A DNA stretch of 64,000 nucleotides from [Mycobacterium] nativiensis. GTDB taxonomy: Bacteria > Actinomycetota > Actinomycetes > Mycobacteriales > Mycobacteriaceae. The position numbers were made by a program, and so were the translations under genes. Where the stretch lies: NCBI RefSeq assembly GCF_020172685.1, contig NZ_CP083986.1, positions 2,972,294 through 3,036,293 on the forward strand, in the 5' to 3' direction. The number at the start of each line of letters is the position of its first letter. Position 1 is the first letter of the stretch. The notes under the pieces were generated by a model that saw only the letters and a program-made list of their open reading frames with translations, did not search any database and was not told where the DNA came from. Below, in pieces: positions 18,810 through 26,520 of the stretch.

Positions 18810-18848
18810 GTTTACACAAGGAAATTTGGAGAAACTAGAAGGGTAAAC
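18810..18848. promoter_or_regulatory. inverted repeat in the 52-bp divergent promoter region
   Basis: GTTTAC (18810-18815) and GTAAAC (18843-18848) flank an AT-rich core between fdxC and the DUF2249 gene. Because only 52 bp separate the two starts, one regulator could control both directions. The arms are short (6 bp) and the spacer is long (27 nt), so confidence is modest. Confidence 0.4.
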
Positions 18849-18852
18849 CTAG

Positions 18853-19452
18853 ATGCCCGAGGCCGAACTCGACGCGCGTGAGCTGCCCAAAACGGTGCGG
18901 CACAAGACGATATTCACAACGTTCGCCGCGCTGGCCGCGGGCGAGTCTTTTGTGCTGCTCAACGATCACGAACCCGAGCCGCTGCGGCAGGAATTCGAGC
19001 GCGAACACCCGGGCAGCTACGGCTGGGAGTACCTCGAGAAGGGCCAGGAGCGCGGCGCGCTGTGGCGGACCAAGATCTCCCGGCTGTCCTCCACCGCACT
19101 GCCGTGGGTTCTGACCGACACCACCACCACCGGCGACGGTGTGGAACCCGACCCGGCCGGGGTGGTCTGGAAGCTGGATGTGCAGAGCCGCGAGATCGAC
19201 GCCGACGTGACCAGCCTGACCGCCGGCCAGGACACCGGAATGCACGTCGGCCCCGAGATCGACGCCTTGATCCACGTGCTGTCCGGCGATGGGCGGCTCA
19301 CCACCGAGCTGGGCACGATCGAGCTCACCGCCGGTGCGCTGCTGTGGATGCCCAAACGGTCCCGGCGCCAGTTCGTTGCCGGCCCGGATGGACTGCGCTA
19401 CCTGACGATTCACCAGAAGCGACAATTCCTGAGCCTGATGGCAACCGGCTGA
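18853..19452 (+). CDS. DUF2249-cupin fusion protein
   Basis: 199 residues. Residues 3-75 match DUF2249 (LDARELPKTVRHKTIFTTF, LLNDHEPEPLRQEFE, YGWEYLEKG), a domain repeatedly found near nitric-oxide and denitrification genes. Residues 85-190 form a cupin (TGMHVGPEIDALIHVLSGDG, then GALLWMPKRSRRQF). The fusion suggests a metal-bound sensor or scavenger, but the activity is unproven. It faces away from fdxC across 52 bp and its stop overlaps the next gene (TGATG). Confidence 0.85.
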   Translation: MPEAELDARELPKTVRHKTIFTTFAALAAGESFVLLNDHEPEPLRQEFEREHPGSYGWEYLEKGQERGALWRTKISRLSSTALPWVLTDTTTTGDGVEPDPAGVVWKLDVQSREIDADVTSLTAGQDTGMHVGPEIDALIHVLSGDGRLTTELGTIELTAGALLWMPKRSRRQFVAGPDGLRYLTIHQKRQFLSLMATG

Positions 19453-20300
19453 TGGTCAGCGCCCGGGGGCAGCAGTTGCCGTCCGCCGACCGCGACGACG
19501 CAACCGTGGCGGGCCACTGGCTGCTGGCACGGCTGGGCAAGCGGGTGCTGCGACCGGGCGGCATCGAGCTGACTCGGGGGCTGCTGGAGCACGCCGGCCT
19601 ACCCGGCTCCGACGTGGTGGAACTGGCTCCCGGACTGGGGCGTACCGCCACCGAAATCCTTGCGCACCAGCCACGTTCGTATCTCGGCGCCGAGAAGGAC
19701 CCCGATGCCGCCCGCAGCGTGGAACGGATCGTGGGCGCACGCGGCGGAACGGTACGGGTAGCCGATGCGGCCGAGACCGGACTGCCCGACGACAGCGCCG
19801 ACGTGGTGATCGGCGAGGCGATGCTGAGCATGCAGAACGATGCCGCCAAGAACGCGATCATCGCCGAGGCCGCCCGGGTGCTGCGACCGGGCGGCCGGTA
19901 CGGGATCCACGAACTCGCCCTGACGCCCAACAGCATCGACGAGCAGATCAAGGCCGACGTCCAGCAGGCCTTGGCGACGTCGATCCGGGTCAACGCGCGC
20001 CCGTTGACCGTCGCCGAGTGGATGCAGTTGCTGGCCGAACACGAGCTGGTGGTGGACATCATCAGCACCGCTCCGATGGCACTACTCGAACCACGCCGGC
20101 TGCTTGCTGACGAAGGCCTTATCGGGGCGCTGCGGTTCGCGAAAAATCTTGCGCTACACCGCGATGCCCGCCGGCGCGTACTCGCGATGCGGCGAACCTT
20201 CCGTCAACACCGCAAACAGCTGGCCGGGGTGGCGATCGTGGCGCACAAGCCCGGCGGCGGAGCCAACCCGGCGGTGTCGAAGGGCAAGGGTTGCTGCTAG
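19452..20300 (+). CDS. SAM-dependent methyltransferase
   Basis: 282 residues from ATG 19452, which overlaps the DUF2249-cupin stop by one base. Class I fold: motif I VVELAPGLGRTATEI, acidic loop GAEKDPDA, motif II DDSADVVIGEAML and post-motif VLRPGGRYGIHELAL. The C-terminus ends in GKGCC, two terminal cysteines not expected for the family. It is similar to UbiE/small-molecule methyltransferases, but the substrate is unknown. Co-transcription with the DUF2249 gene places it in the redox cluster. Confidence 0.86.
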   Translation: MVSARGQQLPSADRDDATVAGHWLLARLGKRVLRPGGIELTRGLLEHAGLPGSDVVELAPGLGRTATEILAHQPRSYLGAEKDPDAARSVERIVGARGGTVRVADAAETGLPDDSADVVIGEAMLSMQNDAAKNAIIAEAARVLRPGGRYGIHELALTPNSIDEQIKADVQQALATSIRVNARPLTVAEWMQLLAEHELVVDIISTAPMALLEPRRLLADEGLIGALRFAKNLALHRDARRRVLAMRRTFRQHRKQLAGVAIVAHKPGGGANPAVSKGKGCC

Positions 20301-20332
20301 ACCCCGTCGGCATCGTCCGGTAGAAACAAACG

Positions 20333-21130
20333 ATGTCTGACGACTCGGTCTACCGCGACTTCCCCAGCCTTCGACTCGAGACCGGCAGCAACGGTGTGCT
20401 GCAGATGGTGCTGGACGCTCCCGGGCTCAATTCGGTGGGTCCGCAGATGCATCGCGACCTGGCCGACGTGTGGCCGGCGATCGACCGTGACGACACGGTG
20501 CGCGCGGTGCTGGTTCGCGGTGAGGGCAAAGCCTTCTCGGCCGGCGGCAGCTTCGAGCTGATCGAGAAGACCATCGGCGACTACTCCGGCCGGATGCAGG
20601 TGCTGCGGGAGGCCCGCGACATGGTGCTGAACATGGTCAACTTCTCCAAACCGGTGATCTCGGCGATCAACGGGCCCGCCGTCGGCGCCGGCCTGGTGGT
20701 GGCGCTGCTGTCCGACATCTCGGTCGCCGGTCGCACCGCTCGGCTGATCGACGGCCACACCAAGCTCGGGGTGGCCGCCGGCGACCACGCGGCAATCTGC
20801 TGGCCGCTGCTGGTGGGCATGGCCAAGGCCAAGTACTACCTGCTGACCTGCGAGACACTGCACGGCGAGGAGGCCGAGCGGATCGGGTTGGTGTCCAAAT
20901 GCGTCGACGACGACGAGGTGCTGGCCACCGCGACCCGTATCGCCGACGATTTGGCGCACGGCGCCCAGGACGCGATCCGCTTCACCAAGCACAGCCTCAA
21001 CTACTGGTACCGGCAGTTCGCGCCGGCCTTCGAAACCGCGCTGGGGCTGGAGTTCCTCGGCTTCTCCGGCCCGGACGTGCACGAAGGCCTGGCCGCCGTG
21101 CGGGAGAAGCGCAAGCCGCAGTTCGGCTGA
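20333..21130 (+). CDS. enoyl-CoA hydratase/isomerase family protein
   Basis: 265 residues with a crotonase core: the oxyanion-hole loop [13 protein letters not shown] and [20 protein letters not shown]. The two catalytic glutamates of classical hydratases are not seen: the first maps to His in DGHTKLG and the second to Tyr in AKAKYYLLT. It may act as an isomerase, hydrolase or other crotonase. It starts 32 bp after the methyltransferase and converges with an acyl-CoA synthetase, which suggests acyl-CoA metabolism. Confidence 0.88.
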   Translation: MSDDSVYRDFPSLRLETGSNGVLQMVLDAPGLNSVGPQMHRDLADVWPAIDRDDTVRAVLVRGEGKAFSAGGSFELIEKTIGDYSGRMQVLREARDMVLNMVNFSKPVISAINGPAVGAGLVVALLSDISVAGRTARLIDGHTKLGVAAGDHAAICWPLLVGMAKAKYYLLTCETLHGEEAERIGLVSKCVDDDEVLATATRIADDLAHGAQDAIRFTKHSLNYWYRQFAPAFETALGLEFLGFSGPDVHEGLAAVREKRKPQFG

Positions 21131-21135
21131 GTCCT

Positions 21136-21154
21136 CCGGGCAGGCAAGGCCCGG
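21136..21154. terminator. small GC hairpin between convergent echA-like and fadD-like genes
   Basis: CCGGGC-N7-GCCCGG in the 32-bp gap between two convergent stops. Short stem without a U tract; position is the main support. Confidence 0.4.
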
Positions 21155-21162
21155 CGAGTCAT

Positions 21163-22827
21163 TCACACCGTTTGCGCGGCGACCGCCTGATCCTTGGCCC
21201 AGCGGTAGTCGGCTTTGCCCGACGGTGAACGCTGCACCTTCGCGCAGTACACCACGTCCTTGGGCAGCTTGTAGCGCGCGATGTGGCGGGCCGCCTCGGT
21301 GATGATGCCGTCGGTGTCGGCCTCGGCGCCCTCTGCCAGTTGCACCACGGCGACAACCTCGTTGCCCCACCGCTGGCTGGGCCGGCCCACCACCACGACG
21401 TCGTAGACGGCCGGATGATGGGCGATCGCGGCTTCGACCTCCTCGGCGAAGACCTTCTCGCCGCCGGAGTTGATCGTCACCGAGTCCCGGCCGAGCAGTT
21501 CGATACCGCCGTCGGCGTCCCATCGGGCCCGGTCACCGGGGACCGAATGCCGGATCCCGTCGATGACCGGGAAGGTGCGTGCGGTCTTCTCCGCGTCGCC
21601 CAGGTATCCCAGCGGCACCATGCCCTGCTGGGCCAGCCAGCCGATCTCGTCGGCGCCGGGTTGCAGCACCCGGGCCAGGTCCTCGCTGACCACCACCGCG
21701 CCGGGGTTGGGGGCGAACCGGCCGCTGGCGGCCTGGTTCTTGCTGGAGGTCTGGCCCATCTGGGCACCGGACTCCGACGACCCGACGCCGTCGATGATGG
21801 TCACGTGCGGCAGCAGGTCGTAGAACCGTTGCTTGATCGCCGGAGTCAGCGCGGCACCACCGTTGGCGATCACGAAGAACGCGGACAGGCCTTCGACCAA
21901 CGCCGGGCCGCCGGCCTCCAGTGCGTCGGCCAGTGGGCGACCGAAGGCGTCCCCGACGACCGAGAGCGAGATCGCCTTCTCCCGGCTGACCATCTGCCAG
22001 GTCTCGGCGGCGTCGAATCGGTCGGTGGTCGCGCCCATCACGAACGGCCGCCCGCCGAGCAGGCTGGTGAACGCGGCCCACTGCGCGGCGCCGTGCATCA
22101 GCGGCGCCACCGTCATCGACCCCGGCCCACCGGCCGCGGCGCGTTCCACGATCTCCTCGATGCTGGCGACCGCCTCGGTGGCACCGAACGGCCGGCCGCC
22201 CATCGCGTTGATGAAGATGTCGTTCTGGCGCCACAGCACGCCCTTGGGCATACCGGTGGTCCCGCCGGTGTAGAGCATGTAAACGTCGTCCGGGGACAAC
22301 TCCAGGTCCAGCGGGTCGGCGGACGTGGCGGCCAACAACTCCTCGTAACGCACCGCGCCGGGCAGCGGCTCATTGCCGGAGTCGTCGTCGACGTGGATCA
22401 GCGGCACGGCCGGCAGACGGTCACCGGCCTGCGCCAGCGCCTCGGCCAGCGTGGGCGCATACCGGGCGTGGTACATGATCGCCTCGGTCGAGGCGTTGGT
22501 CAGCAGGTACACCAGTTCGTCGGCGACGTAGCGGTAGTTGACGTTGAACGGCGCGACGCGGGCATAGAAGGCGCCGAGCATGCCTTCCAGATATTCGTTG
22601 CCGTTTGCCAGGTACAGCGCGAGGTGGCTCTGCCCGGACTCGTGCCCCGGCAGATCGGAGCGCTCGCGGCGCACGCCCAGGCCGCGCTCGTTAAGGGCCC
22701 GCGCCAACCGGCGCGACCGGTCCTCGACCTGGCGGTAGCTGAACCGCCGGTCGCCGAAGACGACGCAATCCCGGTCCGGGACGGCCGCCGCCACCGCCGT
22801 GAACACCTGGGCCAGGTTGAACTCCAC
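21163..22827 (-). CDS. acyl-CoA synthetase, FadD family
   Basis: 554 residues from GTG 22825-22827 (VEFNLAQVFTAVAAAVPDR), with GAGGAG six bases upstream. ANL superfamily: P-loop-like YTGGTTGMPKGVLWR, the adenylate motif GSSESGAQMG, IPGDRARWDADGG, and the C-terminal hinge NSGGEKVFAEEVE with SPSGKADYRWAK holding the catalytic Lys. It activates a carboxylic acid to acyl-AMP and then acyl-CoA; overall most like the FadD19 class acting on steroid side chains or branched acids, but the substrate is not deducible. The longer frame upstream has no support. Confidence 0.92.
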   Translation of the reverse strand: MEFNLAQVFTAVAAAVPDRDCVVFGDRRFSYRQVEDRSRRLARALNERGLGVRRERSDLPGHESGQSHLALYLANGNEYLEGMLGAFYARVAPFNVNYRYVADELVYLLTNASTEAIMYHARYAPTLAEALAQAGDRLPAVPLIHVDDDSGNEPLPGAVRYEELLAATSADPLDLELSPDDVYMLYTGGTTGMPKGVLWRQNDIFINAMGGRPFGATEAVASIEEIVERAAAGGPGSMTVAPLMHGAAQWAAFTSLLGGRPFVMGATTDRFDAAETWQMVSREKAISLSVVGDAFGRPLADALEAGGPALVEGLSAFFVIANGGAALTPAIKQRFYDLLPHVTIIDGVGSSESGAQMGQTSSKNQAASGRFAPNPGAVVVSEDLARVLQPGADEIGWLAQQGMVPLGYLGDAEKTARTFPVIDGIRHSVPGDRARWDADGGIELLGRDSVTINSGGEKVFAEEVEAAIAHHPAVYDVVVVGRPSQRWGNEVVAVVQLAEGAEADTDGIITEAARHIARYKLPKDVVYCAKVQRSPSGKADYRWAKDQAVAAQTV

Positions 22828-22854
22828 TGCCGCTCCTCGATTCGCTGACCTGCG

Positions 22855-22872
22855 CGTGGGCATATGCCCGCG
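22855..22872. promoter_or_regulatory. near-perfect palindrome upstream of the fadD-like gene
   Basis: An 18-bp palindrome centred on GGGCATATGCCC (perfect over 12 bp, one G-T mismatch outside it), 28 bp upstream of the synthetase start and in the gap before the divergent DedA gene. Candidate repressor site; no adjacent regulator gene. Confidence 0.4.
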
Positions 22873-22952
22873 TAACGCTACTAGGTGACGCCTATTCGGG
22901 TTGCGACGGCATCGATGGGCGATTTCGTTCGCCGTCAGGCATGCTTGGCCGC

Positions 22953-23609
22953 ATGCCGGTGGATGCACTACTCCTGTCGATCCCGCCCGTACTGGTCTAT
23001 CTGCTGGTCGGCGGGGTGATCGGTATTGAGAGCCTGGGTATCCCGCTGCCCGGCGAGGTCATGTTGGTCGGGGCCGCGCTGCTGTCGTCGCGACATGACC
23101 TGGCGGTCGACCCGGCCGGGGTCGCGGCCGCGGCGATCATCGGAGCAGTGATCGGCGACTCGATCGGCTATTCGATCGGGCGGCGATTCGGCATGCCGCT
23201 CTTCGACCGCCTGGGCCAGCGGTTCCCGAGGCATTTCGGACCCGGTCACATCGCCTACGCCGAGGGACTGTTTGCCCGCTGGGGCACCAGTGCGGTCTTC
23301 TTCGGCCGGTTCATCGCCCTGCTGCGCATCCTGGCCGGGCCGCTGGCCGGGGCGTTGAAAATGCACTACCCGCGGTTCCTGGTCGCCAACGTGACCGGCG
23401 CGATCTGCTGGGCCGGTGGCACCACCGCCCTGGTGTATTACGCCGGGATGGCCGCCGAGCACTGGCTGTCCCGGTTCTCATGGGTCGCGTTACTGATCGC
23501 TGTGCTCGGCGGTGTCATCGGCACCATCGCGTTGCGCGGACGCGTCGGTACCCGGATCGCCGAGTTGGAGGCGCAACACCGACTCGAACGGGAGCCTGTC
23601 AGCGAGTAG
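22953..23609 (+). CDS. DedA family membrane protein
   Basis: 218 residues from ATG 22953 (an ATG four codons earlier, 22941, is also possible). DedA/VTT signature: GIPLPGEVMLVGAAL, then GDSIGYSIGRRFG, and the loop FGRFIALLRILAGPLAG with the conserved FxRxxPxxR-like arginines and re-entrant proline, followed by C-terminal helices. DedA proteins are polytopic inner-membrane proteins; several flip undecaprenyl-phosphate or phospholipids. Divergent from the acyl-CoA synthetase. Confidence 0.9.
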   Translation: MPVDALLLSIPPVLVYLLVGGVIGIESLGIPLPGEVMLVGAALLSSRHDLAVDPAGVAAAAIIGAVIGDSIGYSIGRRFGMPLFDRLGQRFPRHFGPGHIAYAEGLFARWGTSAVFFGRFIALLRILAGPLAGALKMHYPRFLVANVTGAICWAGGTTALVYYAGMAAEHWLSRFSWVALLIAVLGGVIGTIALRGRVGTRIAELEAQHRLEREPVSE

Positions 23610-23707
23610 GCAGCCGAATAGGGGTTGTCGCCGCGCCGCCGACGGAGCATGGTGGAAAGAGACCGGCGGCGCCGCCGGGGTGTCGCCCCGATCACCCGGA
23701 GACCGAC

Positions 23708-24328
23708 ATGTTCGCGCGCGCTACCTCTATTCACGCCCATCCGTCCTTTCTCGATGAGGGAATCACCCACGTCCGCAGCGTCGTGATGCCGACGCTGGCC
23801 GACACAGACGGCTGCGCGGGCATGTCCATGCTGGTCGACCGGGACGCCGGCCGATGCATCATCACCTCGTCATGGCTGGATGAGGGCACCCTTCGCGCCA
23901 GCGAGGCCAGCGCCCAGCAGCTGTGCGATCGCGCCACCGAGATCTTCCATGCCACCGCAGAGATCACCCGCTGGGAGATCGCCGCGGTGCGCCGCGATCA
24001 CCGGTCCCGGCGCCACGCCGGCGTGCGGGCGACCTGGCTTCGGACCGACCCGGCCGGGTGCGAGCGGATGATCGACACCTACAAGCTGGCACTGATGCCC
24101 CAGCTGGAGGACCTGGGCGGGTTCTGCAGCACCACTTTGATGGTGGACCGGTCTTCGGGCCGGGCGGTGTCGTCGGTCAGCTTCGACGACCGGGCGGCGA
24201 TGGTGGCCAGCCGGGTCGGAGAACAGGCGATCTGGGCCATGGCCGTCAACGACGCCGCTGCTGAAATACTGGAGGTCGCTGAATTCGATTTGGCGATAGC
24301 ACATCTGAACGTGCCAGAGATGGTGTGA
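23708..24328 (+). CDS. tandem ABM-like (dimeric alpha-beta barrel) protein
   Basis: 206 residues made of two similar halves: HVRSVVMPTLADTDGCAGM (about 18-36) and YKLALMPQLEDLGGFCST (about 122-139), each followed by a strand such as MLVDRDAGRCIITSSW or LMVDRSSGRAVSSVSF. This doubled ferredoxin-like fold resembles antibiotic-biosynthesis-monooxygenase barrels and recalls the M. tuberculosis starvation-linked proteins Rv2557 and Rv2558. ATG 23708 has CGGAGA upstream. No heme or catalytic residue can be assigned. Confidence 0.75.
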   Translation: MFARATSIHAHPSFLDEGITHVRSVVMPTLADTDGCAGMSMLVDRDAGRCIITSSWLDEGTLRASEASAQQLCDRATEIFHATAEITRWEIAAVRRDHRSRRHAGVRATWLRTDPAGCERMIDTYKLALMPQLEDLGGFCSTTLMVDRSSGRAVSSVSFDDRAAMVASRVGEQAIWAMAVNDAAAEILEVAEFDLAIAHLNVPEMV

Positions 24329-24335
24329 GACGCAG

Positions 24336-24827
24336 CTAGCCGTAGTAGGCGAAACTGCAGGTGGGGTGCGCTTCGGTCTTGAACGACGCCAGTTTGTCGC
24401 CCATGGTGATGGTGCAGGTCAGTTCTTCGTCACCGGCGTCGGCGGTGACCGAGGTCTGCACCTCGTCGTAGACCGGGTATTGCCTCTCCCACGGCAACAT
24501 CACGTTCGGCTCGGTCTGTTCCGGCTCGCCGTTGATGCGGTAGGTGATGGTGACCGGGGTATCCGGCGCGCCCATCACCTTCATAGTCGCGGTGCCCACC
24601 GGTGGGCCGCTGGGCGTGGACGCGGGCGGGGTGGATGCGCTCGGGGTGGGCGTGAGCGGCGTGAGCGGGGAGATCCGCGTCAACGGTGTCGGCAGCGGCG
24701 GCAGCGTCCTGTTTGCGGGAGCGTTGACGGCGACGGGCTTGCCCTCGGTGCTGTGCGAGCATCCCGCGCTCGTGATGGACAGGGCCAGGCCGATGACTGC
24801 AGCAACGGCACGAGCAGACTTCGTCAC
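24336..24827 (-). CDS. putative lipoprotein with MmpS-like C-terminal domain
   Basis: 163 residues from GTG 24825-24827. A signal peptide ends in the lipobox TSAGC (Cys23), so lipidation and export are expected. Residues 40-80 are a Pro/Thr/Ser-rich linker. The C-terminal domain (VTITYRINGEPEQTEPNV, LPWERQYPVY, LTCTITMGDK) resembles the periplasmic domain of MmpS proteins. Possible role at the cell envelope; convergent with the ABM-like gene, whose stop is 7 bp away. Confidence 0.78.
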   Translation of the reverse strand: MTKSARAVAAVIGLALSITSAGCSHSTEGKPVAVNAPANRTLPPLPTPLTRISPLTPLTPTPSASTPPASTPSGPPVGTATMKVMGAPDTPVTITYRINGEPEQTEPNVMLPWERQYPVYDEVQTSVTADAGDEELTCTITMGDKLASFKTEAHPTCSFAYYG

Positions 24828-25170
24828 CGCCGCAGCCTATGCCGCGCAGGCACTGGGCGCTACGGATCGGCTCGACGCCGCCCCAACACGAACTCTGCCC
24901 GAAAACCCGGCACCGGGCTCGTGATGGCGCGGCGAGTCAAGATTGTTGGCGTGAGGGCCATTTCGACACTCGCACTGGCCGACGATGTGAGCCTCCGGGT
25001 AGCCGGCGGGGCGATGCCTGGTCCCCTCGCTCCGGCAGGAATCCTCCGAAGGAACCATGACATCGGCGGTCGGTTGCGCCTCAACCTTGCGCGAGGTACG
25101 GCGGCAGGGTTGAGGCGCAAGTTAATCTTTGGGCGCGGCGCGTTGCCGCCTTTGCTAGGAGGTATCACCT
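24828..25170. other. 343-bp intergenic region upstream of the mpt64 homologue
   Basis: No convincing gene. The region separates a lipoprotein gene (minus) from the mpt64 homologue (plus) and carries a long inverted repeat at 25074-25120 and an ideal AGGAGGT ribosome site at 25157-25163, 7 bases before the ATG. Nothing else was recognised; short frames here lack codon bias or homology I know. Confidence 0.6.
25074..25120. repeat. 13-bp perfect inverted repeat in the mpt64 5' region
   Basis: TTGCGCCTCAACC (25074-25086) and its exact complement (25108-25120), 21-nt spacer. It ends 50 bp before the ATG. It could be an operator or an RNA hairpin in the 5' leader (attenuator); the bases after it, GTTAATCTTT, are only weakly U-rich. 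Confidence 0.65.
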
Positions 25171-25938
25171 ATGCGGTCTTTCAGTGTGGCCGTGGTCGTG
25201 ACGAGTGCCGCCATGTTCGGTTGCGTGGCCGTGGCTGGGGCGGCCCCGAAGGATTACTGCGCCGAGCTCCAAGGTGGCAATACCGGCCGCACGTGTGAGA
25301 TCCAGCTCTCCGACCCCGGGTACAACGTCGACATCAGCATGCCGCTGAACTACCCCGACCAGAAGCCGATCGCCGAGTACATCGCCCAGGCACGCGACGC
25401 GTTCCTCAACTCGGCCAAGTCTGGCGCGCCTCACAGCACACCGTTCGAGTTGAAGATCAAGCCGACGGAATACACCTCGTCGATTCCCCCGCGCGGCACG
25501 CAGGCGGTGGTGTTCACGGTGGACCAAAACGTCGGCGGGGCGCAGCCGCAGACGACGTACAAGGCGTTCAACTGGGACCAGACCTACCGCAAGCCGATCG
25601 CCTTCTCGGCCGCACCGGACGATAAAGATCGTGCTCCGTTGTGGCAGGTGGACGATCCGCTCAAGACCGTCGCGCCGATCATCCAGACGGAGCTGCAGCA
25701 GCAGATGGCACCGCCGCCCACACAATCAGGACAGTCGACTACGACAACGTCCACCACGGCACCACCACCGTTGCCGATCGCGCAAACCGCGCTGTACGAC
25801 CCCAACAACTATCAGAATTTCGCAGTGGTCAATGACGGGGTGATCTTCTTTTTCGACCAGGGCGTGTTGTTGCCCGCCTCGGCCGGGGCGTTACACGTGC
25901 TGGTGCCCCGGTCTGCGATCGACCCGATGATCGCCTAA
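25171..25938 (+). CDS. mpt64: MPT64-family secreted antigen
   Basis: 255 residues. An N-terminal signal peptide ends near AGAA/PKDYC. Sequence throughout matches M. tuberculosis MPT64 (Rv1980c): IPPRGTQAVVFTV, TTYKAFNWDQTYRKPI, YQNFAVVNDGVIFFF and LVPRSAIDPMIA at the C-terminus. MPT64 is a secreted immunogen with a DUF3298/RsiV-like C-terminal domain. Unlike MPT64, there is a Pro/Thr/Gln-rich insertion at about 179-203 and a shorter one at 146-156. A perfect AGGAGGT lies 7 bases before the ATG. The gene is not in its M. tuberculosis neighbourhood. Function in the bacterium is unknown. Confidence 0.9.
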   Translation: MRSFSVAVVVTSAAMFGCVAVAGAAPKDYCAELQGGNTGRTCEIQLSDPGYNVDISMPLNYPDQKPIAEYIAQARDAFLNSAKSGAPHSTPFELKIKPTEYTSSIPPRGTQAVVFTVDQNVGGAQPQTTYKAFNWDQTYRKPIAFSAAPDDKDRAPLWQVDDPLKTVAPIIQTELQQQMAPPPTQSGQSTTTTSTTAPPPLPIAQTALYDPNNYQNFAVVNDGVIFFFDQGVLLPASAGALHVLVPRSAIDPMIA

Positions 25939-25944
25939 CACCTG

Positions 25945-25980
25945 CGCAGGGCGGGCGATCCCCGACCGCTCGCCCTTGCG
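25945..25980 (+). terminator. GC hairpin downstream of mpt64
   Basis: Imperfect arms CGCAGGGCGGGCG and CGCTCGCCCTTGCG begin 7 bp after the stop; suited to intrinsic termination without a U tract. Confidence 0.4.
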
Positions 25981-26067
25981 AACTCACACCGCACGGCCAA
26001 AAACGACGTTCGATTCGTGAGGGCCTTGACGTGTCACATCCGGGCCAGGACCGTGCGGCCTCAAACA

Positions 26068-26096
26068 GAAAAACCACCTGGCGTGAGGTGGTTTTC
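26068..26096 (-). terminator. intrinsic terminator for tRNA-Val(CAC)
   Basis: On the minus strand AAAACCACCT and AGGTGGTTTT pair across a 6-nt loop, followed by a short U run, starting a few bases after the tRNA 3' end. Confidence 0.8.
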
Positions 26097-26098
26097 AG

Positions 26099-26170
26099 TG
26101 GTCCCGGCTGGGATCGAACCAGCGACCTTCCGCGTGTGAGGCGGACGCTCTCCCCCTGAGCTACGAGACC
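26099..26170 (-). tRNA. tRNA-Val (anticodon CAC)
   Basis: 72 nt, minus strand. The acceptor stem GGTCTCG pairs with CGGGACC (one G-U); anticodon loop CTCACAC reads CAC for the GTG codon; T-arm GGTTCGATCCC is canonical. CCA is not encoded. Divergent from the Gly-Cys-Val group. Confidence 0.96.
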
Positions 26171-26262
26171 GGATGAACGAGGACGAACACTAGCACGCCG
26201 AACCCGCCAAGCATCAATGCGGAGGCCCTTTTTCGCCTGACTCGCCGATCTGACATGCAAAG

Positions 26263-26292
26263 TTGTGTTGTCTCACATGAGTGGGCTAATGT
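26263..26292 (+). promoter_or_regulatory. candidate promoter of the Gly-Cys-Val tRNA group
   Basis: TTGTGT, 18 bp, TAATGT; a start near 26299 would leave about a 30-nt leader before tRNA-Gly. Hexamers fit a SigA-type promoter reasonably but not perfectly. Confidence 0.45.
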
Positions 26293-26329
26293 TCTGCATC
26301 GCACCGGGCGACGATCTCGCCCGAGGCAC

Positions 26330-26402
26330 GCGGATGTAGCGCAGTTGGTAGCGCATCACCTTGCCAAGGTGAGGGTCGCGGGTTCGAATCCCGTCATCCG
26401 CT
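26330..26402 (+). tRNA. tRNA-Gly (anticodon GCC)
   Basis: 73 nt. The acceptor stem GCGGATG pairs with CATCCGC; the anticodon stem-loop CACCTTGCCAAGGTG reads GCC; T-arm GGGTTCGAATCCC. The discriminator base is T and CCA is not encoded. Confidence 0.97.
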
Positions 26403-26432
26403 CGAGGGTGTCAAGTGGCATCAACCCCTTGC

Positions 26433-26503
26433 GGTGGAGTGGCCGAGTGGTGAGGCAACGGCCTGCAAAGCCGTGCACACGGGTTCGATTCCCGTCTCCA
26501 CCT
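26433..26503 (+). tRNA. tRNA-Cys (anticodon GCA)
   Basis: 71 nt. The acceptor stem GGTGGAG pairs with CTCCACC; the anticodon stem-loop CGGCCTGCAAAGCCG reads GCA; discriminator T, no encoded CCA. Confidence 0.97.
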
Positions 26504-26520
26504 CCGTCTCGAGGCTCTAA

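Noticed and set aside
21283..22848. 521-codon open frame opposite the acyl-CoA synthetase
   Set aside because: Mirror frame of a recognised ANL enzyme; no ribosome site or motif.
23663..23678. 16-bp GC palindrome CCGGCGGCGCCGCCGG upstream of the ABM-like gene
   Set aside because: Simple GC-only palindromes are common in this base composition; no second feature supports a site, though it could help end dedA transcription.
24837..25060. Short open frames in the 343-bp gap before mpt64
   Set aside because: Several frames overlap on both strands, with no ribosome site, motif or family resemblance.
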